Shown here piece after piece: positions 47,751 through 59,087 of a stretch of DNA of 64,000 nt; the stretch's first letter is position 1; every line of letters begins with the position of its first letter. Origin of the DNA: Hydractinia symbiolongicarpus (Eukaryota; Cnidaria; Hydrozoa; Anthoathecata; Hydractiniidae); NCBI RefSeq assembly GCF_029227915.1, contig NC_079883.1:5766001-5830000 (forward strand), in the 5' to 3' direction. Position numbers and translations under genes: made by a program. Below the pieces are notes generated by a model that saw nothing but the letters and a program-made list of their open reading frames with translations, did no database searches and was not told where the DNA came from.

Positions 47751-50351
47751 CTGAAACAAGAAAAAGATAAGTACATTTGCGTGGGTCAATAATCTGCGCA
47801 TGCCTAATTTCGCGCGCAAAAAATTGGAGACTTTAGACACATCGGACACGAATTGAAAGACACACTTGCATAATATCGCGAGAAAAGATTTAAAGAGAGA
47901 AAATATGCATGGTATCATGAAATTTTATCAGTTTGAAGTGACAAGCTTATTATTGAAAAAATATTGTACACTTTGTTCATTTTATTTAATCCTTTTCGCG
48001 CCTCCTAAAATTTGCGAGGATTCAAATTTGCGCAGTCATGCCTGCACGAATCTCAGGATCATGACGTATCATATTGTTGGTCCTACGTCAGCTGTTACAT
48101 GACCATGCAGAAAGAAGCAAGGAGTAGAAATAATAAGCTAAGATGATCAATTATTTCGCAGTTAAATTTCCTTTTCTGTCAATCGCGAAATTATATAGCA
48201 ACTGAACTTAAAACTCAGTAGCTATATAATTATTTTCGATATTTTTTCAACACAACAAGAACTTAAACGTATTTTTCGTTTATGTTACACCGGCTTCCAT
48301 TATAAATGAACCTCTAACAACCTGGAACAATTCTCTTGTCTCTAATGACAGCTACTTAACTGTCATGCAGCAAAAACAGTGAAAAAGTTAGGGTAAATAA
48401 TTAATCAGAATCTCAAACATTAACGAATAAAAATAATAAGTTGTTATAGCAACCAACGGAGTACAACATTCATCGTTGAATAAAGTGTGAGTATTTCATA
48501 ACGATGTATAATACATTCATTCACAATTATGGCTACCATTATGGAAGCATCGTCACGTAAGAAACCTTATCCACCCTCGTCCCAAGAGATTATTTCGAGG
48601 GTGAAACTTTGTCCACAGGTTATAGATACAGTATTTCTATGACAGGAAAACCTTTTTCTGTTGGCAATTTAAAGCCTAACAAATATGTAGATGTTCTGGA
48701 GAATAATAAAAATAACAACATCAGCATAATGACACTGTCAATTTTTTAAAAAACGTGAAAATTAGGTCTGAGAACGAAAGTGGTATTGTAGCCTTTTACG
48801 ACTTTTTCGGATGATTTAGTAGCTACTACGACTTAAAGAGTTAAAAACTTAAAATTTAAGGAGAGACCAGCAAGCCTCAAATCAGTATAAAAAATATTGA
48901 TTCTTCAAAAATAATTAAATTGTATACAATTAAGCAATTAAATATTTAAAGCTTTACCCCTCCTAACGTCTAAGGCCTGGTTCTCACTTACCTTGTGTTT
49001 CTGTTTAGTAAAGCGAAATTTTTTACTGCGCGAAAGTGTCATAAGCTAAGCGGGGTGGAACAAAGCATAAAATTTGTAAACAAAAGAATATAAACAAAGG
49101 AGAAGAGTTTAATAGTCGCGCTGAAAGAATTCACCACTCATAAAAACTTGAACTACCATCATCGTTATAATCCTTCAAACCAAGAAAACATGTAACGTAA
49201 AGGAAACGAAACATGTTCAGTAAAAAAAATATTGCAGCTTCAAATTATGATTAACTAACACCCTCCATCGTTCATATAATCATTCTAATACATCTCGTTA
49301 TTCACCGATTCAAAAATGTCAATTTAGCATAACTAAAAACATCTGCTGCTGAGAGCTTGTTTTGTTTTCGTTTAATTTAAAGATTGTAATTTACCGACAA
49401 ACAAAAGAGCTTTTTTTGCAAATAAATCCCATTGTGGTTTATCTTCATTTCCCATTGTTTTAGCGCGGCTTTAAATAAAAAAGTAACGCAGTAGGAGAAC
49501 ATTTTAAATTGGTAAATCGTTCTCCATCTTTCTAACTTTCGGTATTTTAAATCACTGGCCAGAATATTATCCACGGGTTTGCTCGCCAGCAAATTATTTA
49601 CTCAGCGTGGGATCCAAAATGAAGCTGCGTGCATCCATTTTTAAACACACAAATTAAGAGTTTTAATAAAGGAGATTACTCGGTAGCCCGGGTTCACCTG
49701 TAGCTGTTTCTTATTTCTGTTCAAACTTCTGAAAATTTCTTTGTTCTTTTTAAGTCTGTCACTAAAGTCTCTCATTGGAGCTCCAGTGCTTACAACAAAT
49801 GCAACCATTTTTCCAGTTAACAACATCTGGTTTAAAAATGTACCGATATTGTGATCCAATCTTTAAAAGCGCAATAAAACCCCCAATATTTTCCGCAAAA
49901 GTAAAACATTAGCTCCAATTCTTCCGACGAATATATTTGGTTAATCTGTATTTCTTCCTCCCGTTTGCACGAAGTAATAAAAACTCTGCGGAGAAGGGAG
50001 GCAACGGGTATGAACACATAGATACCCTGGGTTTGATACCATCTTCCTTGTGCAGAGGAAGGTAACACGTCCTGGTATTAAGGTGGAGAAATAGCACAAA
50101 AAGCTTAGTGCGAACTTTTGACTCTTTTATTTAACTTGTTTTGACTCGTGATCGTATCTGCTGAAAGGGTGAATTTGTCGCGCTTATTAACAGTTTCATT
50201 TAAACATAAATCGAAGAAGGATAAGAAAGCTAAAATCTTCTTCTTCTTTGGAAACAATTCGAAAATACGTTGCATGCATTTGGCTTAAAATAATATATTT
50301 AACAACAAGTCGATCAAAGCCATCTAACAATTTAGGTAAAAAGAAACTTAC
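47751..50351. other. Upstream region of complexin
   Basis: Should contain the complexin leader exon and promoter. Two CRE-type half sites, TGACGTA near 48062 and TACGTCA near 48083, lie about 320-340 bases upstream of the exon. A degenerate member of the foldback family is near 48573-48603. A minus-strand coding-like stretch (about 49690-49855, frame containing GKMVAFVVSTGAP) has AG and GT at its edges but could not be joined in frame to the possible exon at 50352, so it is not called. Confidence 0.4.
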
Positions 50352-50500
50352 TTGAAATACTGGATCTGCTAAGGTATGAAAATACACGGTTGCATTAATG
50401 TATGATAGCATGGTGGTCAGACCATCGCTGATGAAAGGAAGGAACAAGATTTTCACAACAGTCTGTATTGTTGCTTTCTCAGCAACCACGTTTCCAGCGC
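50352..50500 (-). CDS. Possible isolated exon of an unidentified gene
   Basis: A 149-base open stretch with CAG before it and a perfect GTAAGT donor after it. It reads AGNVVAEKATIQTVVKILFL, then FISDGLTTMLSYINATVYFHTLADPVFQ. The pattern (conserved Val/Lys helix, then a strand with FHTLADP) faintly resembles the first strand-helix unit of LARGE/xylosyltransferase-type GT8 glycosyltransferases. No neighbouring exon could be joined in phase. It may be a relic exon, an exon of a gene with distant partners, or chance. Confidence 0.25.
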
Positions 50501-53299
50501 CTGTTATCTATTTTTAATATTGGGACAAAGAGCGCCTCGCCTTCCCGAAATGAAAAAGAACAACTGTTTAAAGTTATCATGAGTGTTGATTTTAAAGACC
50601 AGACTGTTTGGCTTGGTCATGCTTCATAAACCCATTATTCACTATAAATCAATTTTGTTTACATCTTTGTGAGTGCTGAATTATTTATAAATGAGTATTT
50701 CTTCACATTTGCCAAACGGCTAAATAATAAAACAATGAAAAATATTTCTCTTTGTGATGGTCACGGGTCGATGTACACAAAGTAATTAAACAAGAAAAAG
50801 TGGAAGATCAAAATAAAATGTTGAACAACATGGGACGAACATACTTTTATTATTTTATACTACTGAACTCACAGAACAAATTTTCAAGTAAAGATAAAGA
50901 AAATAATTGGTAAATAAAGAATGAAAGCTTCATATTGCGATTTGTTATATAATGTTTCCGGTCTGTATATTTATTCAAATTTGACGCCATCTCATCATAA
51001 AAAACTTTCTCGTTCGAAGTTGTTAGTATGTTGTGGAAAAAAGACTAAAAATATGAAAAAAATATTGTTGTTGATCATGACATTTCTTTAGTTCAAAGAA
51101 GTTTAAACGAAAGTTATAAGATGCTGTTACCACGATACTATAGTACGTAAAATATTTTTAGTTACTCCGATTTAAAGATCTTATTTTTGATGTTTGCTGG
51201 TAAGTACATTCAAAACCTACTTATTTTCACCCCATACAACCATTAAACTTCTGTAAAGACGTTGCTTGAAAATATATAGATACTTTATATATAGATACGT
51301 TGTGAAATATAGTTATTTATTTGTTATCAGAGTAGTTATCTTAGTAGATTTTAGGATTTAGAAATCTGTAAAAAAAATTCTCCCGCTTAAAATTTATTTT
51401 TTTGTTCGCCTCTCCTTTAAGCTGGCTAAAGCACTGGTCGCTTCTGATTAAAATCTTTCATTATATTTTGCAATATTTAATTGGAAGCTATTTTCCCCGT
51501 TGTTCAGCTAGGAGGCCAAATTCGGCATCAGGCATTAACAGAAAAAAAATAAAGGTCTGGAACAATTGTAGTGGGACGAAAGTAGTAAACACTGTTATTT
51601 CAAGGAAAGGCATTCTGCAGTATTTTCTAATAATAGAAATGTGATCATTTCCCATGTGTAATAAAAGAAGTTCACCATTATTTCAGACAGAAGTGTTTTA
51701 TTGATTTTCGTCTTGTCTTCGCGGACGGAAATATTTGGAAAAGCCTAAGGAAGAGAGATAGGGAAAGCCCAAGGTTGGACGCGTAAACTACACAGGACCT
51801 TAAGAATTGTAATTTTCTGAGAAACCAATATGAATTCTTTTTTTCTTAAATTTTCAACTGATAAGAATACAATACTTGATACGATTTTGACGGTCCGCCA
51901 CGAGTAGAATATTCTCCGAAACGCCCCTTGCCAAAACTTTGTCACTTCAAAAACACAAAATAGTGTAGTTTGATTCTAGACTTATCTGGCTAGAACCGTT
52001 ATATTCTGGATAGTTAATTTAAACGAAAAAAATGAGATAACTATATGCTAGCTGGATATCCAGGTTAATGAGGTTATTTACTGGCATATATTCAGTAGGA
52101 AAAAGTGGATATTGGCCATGAATTACCTAGCTGCAATCTCGGGCCAAGATAAATAAAATTTACTCAAAGGGCATCTTATACCTCTCTCCCAGCAAGATTA
52201 TTATTATTATTATTATTACTTATCTTAACCTGTGAGGAAAATCCTCCAATCTACCTTTCTTAAAAATATCGTTAATTTGTGTCATCGAGTGTAATAATTA
52301 AAAAGCGAGCGATGTTAATTTAAGCTGCGCTACAGTTACTTTACTTCGTCATGTTTACAAACAGTTTTTCATTTTCAGACTAGACATTATAAAAACAGTC
52401 TTTTATTTCACATTGTTTTTTTCCTAATAATACTCCTGTTTTGTCTCTACAAAATGACTGCACCTGCACCGCAGCGTTATTTTAAAACTTTTGCAGAGCA
52501 ATTTATTTTTTATGCTAACAGATAAACAAAGGTGGATGAAATACCTATGCCAGACATCTATGTACGACGGCCGAATTTCTGTGGATTTTTCCAACAGCTA
52601 ATAATCTGAATGAAGATACTTATTGGTGAGATGAACTCTGGATCATGTTTCGAATAAACAATAGTCCTCTGAAGAGATGCGATTACAGATTAGGGTACAG
52701 AATGACAAAATAAATCATTGAAAGGAGTGGGGGTATTGGGGGTATATTATTCAAAAAATTACGATAATTTGAAAGAGGGGTAAAAACATGTGACGTAACC
52801 TGCTGGCATTCAACGCTAAATTTTATTCTAATTACCCTTTTTTCAAACTGACCTTTTTTCAAACTGTGTCGGTCTGGGACGAGCAAAAGTAGCGGGCTTT
52901 CAATCTAATGTAAATTTTAACAGAAACAAACAGATGGTGAAAGGAAATCAAGGAACAATGTGTCACACAAGAAACCTTGGCCTTTCAACAACAGAAACAA
53001 TCCGTGTAACTTTCCGTGTAAGAAAGTTGCAAAGGTAACCCACTTGTGAAGAAATTTCGAAAGCTGTAACAAACTACTCATTTTCATGCAACCTTGACCT
53101 CTTAAACGTGCCTTCTATAACTGCCAAATGGCTATAGATGCAAAAAGCTTTCCTGTGGTTACAGAAAATATGTTTCGAGTTACGCTTCTCAAAAGATAAA
53201 AGGCAGTTTGGAGCAGCAGGAAAATTAATTACTGTTGAAAACACTAAACTGAAGTTACAAAACTAGCTCTGTAGACAGTTCACCACAAACAATCAAAAC

Positions 53300-53570
53300 G
53301 CATTTCGAAGATATCACCAGGCAATTGCAAAATACATTTATTTTTATAATTTTGATTTTTCTGTAAAAAAAATATGCTTTTGTTTTGATAAACTTCGATA
53401 CCGTCTGACAAAACCGCTAATCATAAATATTGTCTGACCCAGTCAATACAAAAACATGTCTGAATTTTCAGACTCAAAATGTCTATTAATTGGAAAAACT
53501 TCGATACTAATTTGTTTCTGAAACTGTCCAAACTACTTTTAATCATACGGTGTGCGCGTGTTTACTACAT
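53300..53570 (+). repeat. Diverged duplicate block, copy 1
   Basis: Shares with 55.34-55.70 kb the ordered blocks gataccgtc, tcataaatattg, ctgacccagtc, catgtctg, attttcagactca, tattaattggaaaaa and ttcgatactaatttgtttct. Both copies are in the same orientation, separated by about 2 kb, and non-coding in every frame. Confidence 0.7.
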
Positions 53571-53664
53571 TACTGTCTCTTACTTGATATCTTACCTCTT
53601 TGGTATTTCAGTCATTCCGCCACGGACTAATAAAATCCTCCCTCCTTGATAATCCTGCAGTGCA

Positions 53665-54119
53665 TCACCTTGTAGTCCTATCCTTGTCACACTTTGTAAT
53701 CCCACCTTGTCACAATCTGTAATCCCACCTTGTCACACTCTGTAATCCCACCTTGTCACACTCTGTAATCCCACCTTGTCACACTTTGTAATCCTTGATA
53801 TTTTTGCGACAGAATATTCCTGCAATTGTTCTTGAAACGCTTTTTGTATTAAATAAGGAAAAAAACAGAGGAAAGTTACAGCTACACGTCCCTTTCAGTT
53901 TATACTATACGCAAAATTAAACTTTTAAAGAATTACAAAGTGTGACAAGCTGGAATTACAAAGTGGGACAATTCAATAGATTACAGGGTGCGACATGAAA
54001 GGATTACAAAATGCGGTAGGTTTGGGCTTACAAAGTGCGACAAATAGATTACAAAATGCGATGGGATTACATTGTGCTACGGGATTACAAAGTGATACAC
54101 TGCGCTGCGTAGCAGTGTA
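53665..54119. repeat. Inverted pair of minisatellite arrays (foldback element)
   Basis: The left array (53665-53795) is a tandem repeat of about 23 bp around gtaatcccaccttgtcacac. The right array (53931-54097) is a looser repeat of ggattacaaagtgygaca, the reverse complement of the same unit. The right edge ends in a small palindrome (cactgcgctgcgtagcagtg, 54098-54117). The arms could pair into a large stem. Likely a non-autonomous foldback transposon. Confidence 0.8.
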
Positions 54120-55339
54120 AGAAAGCACCATAATTTTGGACCAATATTTGCGCACCCTCCACCAGAGAAAGGAGACACCAAGCTGGAAGCAAAATGCAAT
54201 GTTCTTTTAGTTGCTGTTATCGCAAGGTTTACTGTTTTAAGTAGTACCAGAGCATATCATATACAACTTTGAAAATATCAGATTGAGAAAAAATTAATTT
54301 AAATGCGAAGCATTAATTCGGAAGTCCTTTGCAAACGGTTGGCTGCGATAATGCTTCTTTTTAGGATGCGTAGTTTAGGCAAGCATCTTTTAAATTGCGC
54401 TAGCCAACTTATTAATATGTTTTAAATATGCTTTGAATTTGAGATTTCAGAAAAATAGACATGCTGATGATGTCATCAACAATTAGCATATTTTGAGTGT
54501 TTGTATCTAACCAAACAAACTAAAGTCCTGTAAACAAGTTGAAATTGCGTGATCCTAGAATAGAATTAGTAACTTTGAATTTAAATATATTTTGTGGGGA
54601 ATTGTATACATTGTTAGTTATAAGTGGGAACTAAAAACACAAGTTTCAAATGCGTCTATACTAAAACAGTAAAAATGCTAATACTTTGTGTTTTTTTTAA
54701 ATCTATTTTTAGTACTGTTAACATAAAGTGAACATTGCATTAAACAAAGAGAACAGAGAAAAAAAATGGAAAGATGAGTCTTGCAATTATTTGTCTGCTT
54801 TCTCTATTTCATGTAAAGCAACCTTGCAGCATCCAATGTCGAGCTTTAAGGAGCAGCGGGTGAATAAATTACATTTTTTTGCTCGAAGGAAACAGTGAAG
54901 TTTTAATGTAAGTATAAAAAGCCATGAGCCTTTCACCTTGTTGATTAAACAAGTAAAAAATCAATAATTTTTTTATTATAAAAGTGTAGTGTTCAATGCA
55001 ACAATGACACATCTTAATATTTCGAATAAAAGCCCGAGAGCTTATCGTTTTTCCCAAATTTAGGGAACGTCTATTTCCGAGGGTCGCGCGTTTAAAAGAG
55101 GGAAGGGGGTGCTTGGAATAAAAAGCCTTCTATAGGCGCGCCTATTAGAGAATGAAGTTTTTAAAAAAACATTACAAGGGGGCAGGGGTGATTAATCAAA
55201 GGACGTCGATGTTCGGAGCATTAAGGCAATCCAAAAGACCAGTAAATAACATGTAATATAACCTTTTGCAACACGCAATTTTATTTACATACACTGTTGG
55301 ACCACTAAACTAAAAAAAATCATACCATGCTCTGTAGCC

Positions 55340-55700
55340 TGGTTTCAACATAAATTACATTTTAAACATCCAAAAATATTTATCTATCACCAAGCAATTT
55401 CAAATATATTTTGTCATCTTAATTTGGCAGTAAAGAAATAGCCTTTGTTTTAATACAATTTGATACCGTCCGCAAAAAACCGCAAAACTGCTAGCGCTAA
55501 ATTGATCATAAATATTGGCTGACCCAGTCGTTGTTTTTTTGTTGTTGTTTTTATGTTCTTTTTAAATATAGTGGTAAACGTCACGAAACATGTCATGGAC
55601 ATGTCTGGATTTTCAGACTCATCATTTTTATTAATTGGAAAAATTTCGATACTAATTTGTTTCTAAAACCGTGCAAAATACTTTTAATTGTTACTGAGCG
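55340..55700 (+). repeat. Diverged duplicate block, copy 2
   Basis: Partner of the block at 53.30-53.57 kb. It carries an insertion with a T-rich run near 55530-55560 and a local palindrome acatgtc/gacatgt near 55588-55601. Sequence identity is highest in the last 80 bases. Confidence 0.7.
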
Positions 55701-57245
55701 GTTAATTAAAAATATATATTTCTTGTTTTTTTAACAAGCTTTGTGCAAGGGTTCTTTATACCATATGTAGCTACCCTATGATCCCTGCGTCTCTGTGTTA
55801 AAATTTGAAAACAATCACGTCTTCCTTGTTATGCATACAAGCGTTAGTAAATTCCAAAGGGACTAAAACCAATGTTTATTTTCCAACGTTTTATTGAAAT
55901 GTAATTTAAAAACGTGTACGTTATAGTAAGGTGAAACGTTTGACAAAAATGCTCAAATCCTGTCGACACAAAATAATATAGAAAAAAAAAATGATTTAGT
56001 CTTATCTTATATTGATATTCCATGTGGTCAAAGGTGTTGCCAAAACGTATTGCGGCACTTTCTTTGAATACATGAAACACATTACTTGTGGTGACATTAA
56101 GGATTTTGCCACAATTGCTAAAATTAAAAATTAATCAGTTTACACTTATGGCATTGATTGCAAGCTAGGTGTTGCGACGTGCATTGAAATTTTCTATATT
56201 TAATTAAGGCATGGAATGAATCATTAAATTAAATTAGTAATGCCTGTATATTGGATAGAAGGGAGGGGACGTATGTGCAAGTCACCTTTGTCAAAACCAA
56301 GCCCATGATTTTCGCACAACTGTACACAATTACATGCAGAACGCTAAACATGTTGCTTATATGTCTTTTTTTTGTTTCACTGTAGCTAAGTTATATATCT
56401 AAGCAAATACACGTTTCACAGAATTGCAAGAACTACGAAAATTATATGCCTAGATCGTTATTAGTCTTTATTTCTTACGTTATTTAGAAAAACACATATT
56501 TGTGGTTCTTATTTTTCAGCCAGCCACTGTGTCGTTTTTTTTTTATATATAAAATCAGTTCTTACAAAAAAACGCTTGATCGATGGTTGTACTTTTCTTG
56601 TTAACTTTTATTATGCATACGCCACCTGAGCTATCTCCAGGCTGTTGGTTTTGTAAGCAAGAAAGTATGAAAAGAAATTTTGCACGATTTTTAATTTTTT
56701 AACGAATGCTAGTACCAGTAAGGAATAACATTTTATTTAAGTTTTATTTATCTCTAATGCCATATGGACCTAATTGCCGCGCGGTTGTTCACTCATGCAT
56801 ATGCAATAAATAAAAACGCGCGAAACTTTCCAAATACTTTACAAACATTTAAGTCGAATTCACATTAGCTATTATTTCATGCTTTTTTGGTGTGTCAAAA
56901 ATTTACATAAATGTAAATCCGGCTTAAACTGACCTGGAACCAAAAATCTAATAGATGTGAACGCCACTTTAGAAATAAAATGTTTTCTGTAAACTCGAAA
57001 TTATTGACCTGTTGTGTTAAGTTTAACACCCTCTTAAATTTTTTCCGTGTTTGTACATCACTAATTAAAAAAATGGTTTTGAAAAAGATTGCTTGTTAGC
57101 AAGGTATGATAAACAGATAAGGCCACTGAACAATTAAGGACTTAAAAATTGGCTTACCGCAAACTATTTTCATGTACTATTACTTATAGTGATTAAATTT
57201 AGAATGTTCGTTCTCACAGCTAAGTCCATTAACAATTTCCCTTTG

Positions 57246-57555
57246 TTTATTATTATTATTGCTAATATTTACCCAGTATGACCTGTTCAGTTTTGAATGG
57301 TACCGTTCTCACTAAGGGTCCTACAAAAGGGTCCTAGTGCACTTATATCTTCCATTTGAGCTACGGAAAGCATGCAAGCACTACAGCCGCTCTACTAAAC
57401 AACCGCCTAAGATATCAGTCCTATTCTCATGCCGAACGTTGAGTAGAAAGGATAGATTCACACTTTTATAGTCTCTGGCATGACTCAGTCGGGATTTGAA
57501 CGAAGACCTTCTGCACTGGGGACGACGAAAAGCCGGCTCTCCCATCGATACAAAT
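57246..57555 (-). mobile_element. tRNA-derived SINE (- orientation)
   Basis: On the minus strand: a tRNA-like 5' region with gggagagccggcttttcg, then the B box cgttcaaatcccg and gactgagtcatgccagagac, the body (gctcaaatggaag, gcactaggaccc, taggaccctta) and an (ata/aat)n tail at 57246-57260. This is the most complete of four copies seen and links the family to a tRNA ancestor. Confidence 0.8.
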
Positions 57556-58415
57556 ATAATCGGTTCGTAGGATAGAACTAGTTCAAAAGATTTATTTGGC
57601 TTTATCTAAAACAATTTCCATATACTCTTCAAAATCTCTTAAGTTTTAGTACGCACCCGGCCCAATTTGTACGTCGTTTTTGCTCCTAAAATTAGTAGAA
57701 AATTTATGTTTGATAATGTCTTCTGGAAATCTCATAATCTGTTGCTTGTGTACACTGTTATTTACTTTGAATTCAAAATATGATTTGTTTTTGTTTAAAA
57801 AAAAATTCGCATAAGATTAAAGCCTAAGAATTAAATTTATTCGTTAAATCTTATATGAGCTATTTAGTATAACCAAAAGTCTGCATCCATTACTGCTCCA
57901 AAGACTTATATCCGGATATCCGAAAAATGTTCGTAGCCTAAAGAAGAGTGAAAACACTAAATGATGTTGTGGTTGATAATTAACGAAGAAAAAACTCACT
58001 AAAGTTGAGATTTCCCCGTGTTATGACTTTTTTGTAATAAAAGAACTTTCGCGTCTTAAAAAATGACTGAAAGATTTTGCCCGCGAAAGAGGCTTGCAAA
58101 TTCTGCGAATTTTAATACGATTAATTGCAAATGTGCACCACAATAAATGAAAAAATGGTATTCTCGCCATGTGTAAATTACAAAATTATATTGCAGTCTT
58201 ACAGAGAGAAAGATAGACAGCAAATGGTATAATCTTTGGTGATTCAGAGGTGTTTCTTTTTAAACTCATATCATCAACAAGACTGTTGTTATACATAAAA
58301 AATAATCAACATAAACAATTAATAAAGACACTGAATGGTTTAACATGGATAATAAAAGGGTTTATAGATCATTAAGATATTTTTCCGAGACTTGTGTAGA
58401 TGCAAAAAATGTTCT

Positions 58416-58449
58416 AGCTGCCTCCTTATGATCGTATAAGGAGGTAGCT
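58416..58449 (+). repeat. Hairpin downstream of the gremlin-like gene
   Basis: Arms agctgcctccttat and ataaggaggtagct flank the loop gatcgt; all 14 positions pair in + strand RNA if one G-U is allowed. It lies about 115 bases past the stop codon of the minus-strand gene, so it could fall in its 3' UTR, where one A-C mismatch would appear. Confidence 0.75.
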
Positions 58450-58565
58450 AAATTAAATAATTATAAAAATAGTATTAAATAATTTCTCCTGGGCACGGCC
58501 CTGTAAGCGATTTAGCGTGTAATTAACGTGTTTATCGAGCATCATCGTGTCTTGACAAGTGTCCC

Positions 58566-59087
58566 TCAACTGCAACTGCATGCACGAGTGACATTGACTT
58601 CTTTAGAGTGTTGCGTATTGTCATGGCAGTTCAGCATAACTTTTTTTAAAATGACATGTTTTGGTCTACATGTTGGCACAGGGGATTTGGATTGGATTAT
58701 TTTCCCAACAAATAGTAAAGGCTTTGCTTTCGATAAACAAGAACCAAAACACATTTTATTTGAGATAATCACAGGCTTGCAATTTTTGTGGCGTATAGTC
58801 TGGTGAAAATGTATTCCGTGGCAAGTTATTCCTCTTATGTTCATAAGTTTTGCTAATTCTTCTCTGTTTTGCTTTGATACAAAGCCATCAGCTGATATTT
58901 TCGTTGCGAGATGACTCATTTTGCTGTCGTGAAATGTGGCTTTGATGGGATGTGAATGCGAGAGTAGCGTCTCGAGCAAAACCAAGTATATTATTAAAGT
59001 TGTGATTGTGGTGCTAGAATAGACAAAAGACATCATATAAAAATGAAATATGCTAAATACTGGAAGAATCAAGGCTAGGATATTCAT
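58566..59087 (-). CDS. Gremlin/DAN-family cystine-knot BMP antagonist
   Basis: An uninterrupted 173-residue frame beginning with ATG. The N-terminus is hydrophobic over about 45 residues; a start at the second methionine pair (residues 18-19) would give a more standard signal peptide. The mature part contains eight cysteines (89, 103, 113, 117, 140, 154, 170, 172) in the DAN-domain pattern: C-x3-(H/P)-x-x-Q-T-I-x4-C, then IISNKMCFGSC, then TCRPKH with LKKVMLNC and a final ACSCS. The Q-T-I, N-x-x-C-x-G-x-C and C-x-C elements match gremlin and cerberus/DAN proteins, secreted antagonists that bind BMP ligands. A single-exon coding region is usual for vertebrate gremlin 1. Likely a secreted regulator of body-axis or tissue patterning; which DAN subfamily is not certain. 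Confidence 0.88.
   Translation of the reverse strand: MNILALILPVFSIFHFYMMSFVYSSTTITTLIIYLVLLETLLSHSHPIKATFHDSKMSHLATKISADGFVSKQNREELAKLMNIRGITCHGIHFHQTIRHKNCKPVIISNKMCFGSCLSKAKPLLFVGKIIQSKSPVPTCRPKHVILKKVMLNCHDNTQHSKEVNVTRACSCS

Larger units (their letters stand above)
50501..58415. other. Eight-kilobase gene desert with repeats
   Basis: No coding exon could be supported in this stretch. It contains an (ATT)n microsatellite at about 52197-52218, a diverged two-copy repeat (53.30-53.57 and 55.34-55.70 kb), an inverted minisatellite pair (53.67-54.12 kb) and a reverse-oriented SINE (57.25-57.56 kb). It flanks a developmental signalling gene (gremlin-like), so it may hold distal enhancers, though none can be shown from sequence alone. 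Confidence 0.45.

Noticed and set aside
58528-58806. Plus-strand frame over the gremlin-like gene
   Set aside because: Antisense to a frame with a clear cystine-knot pattern; no motif of its own.
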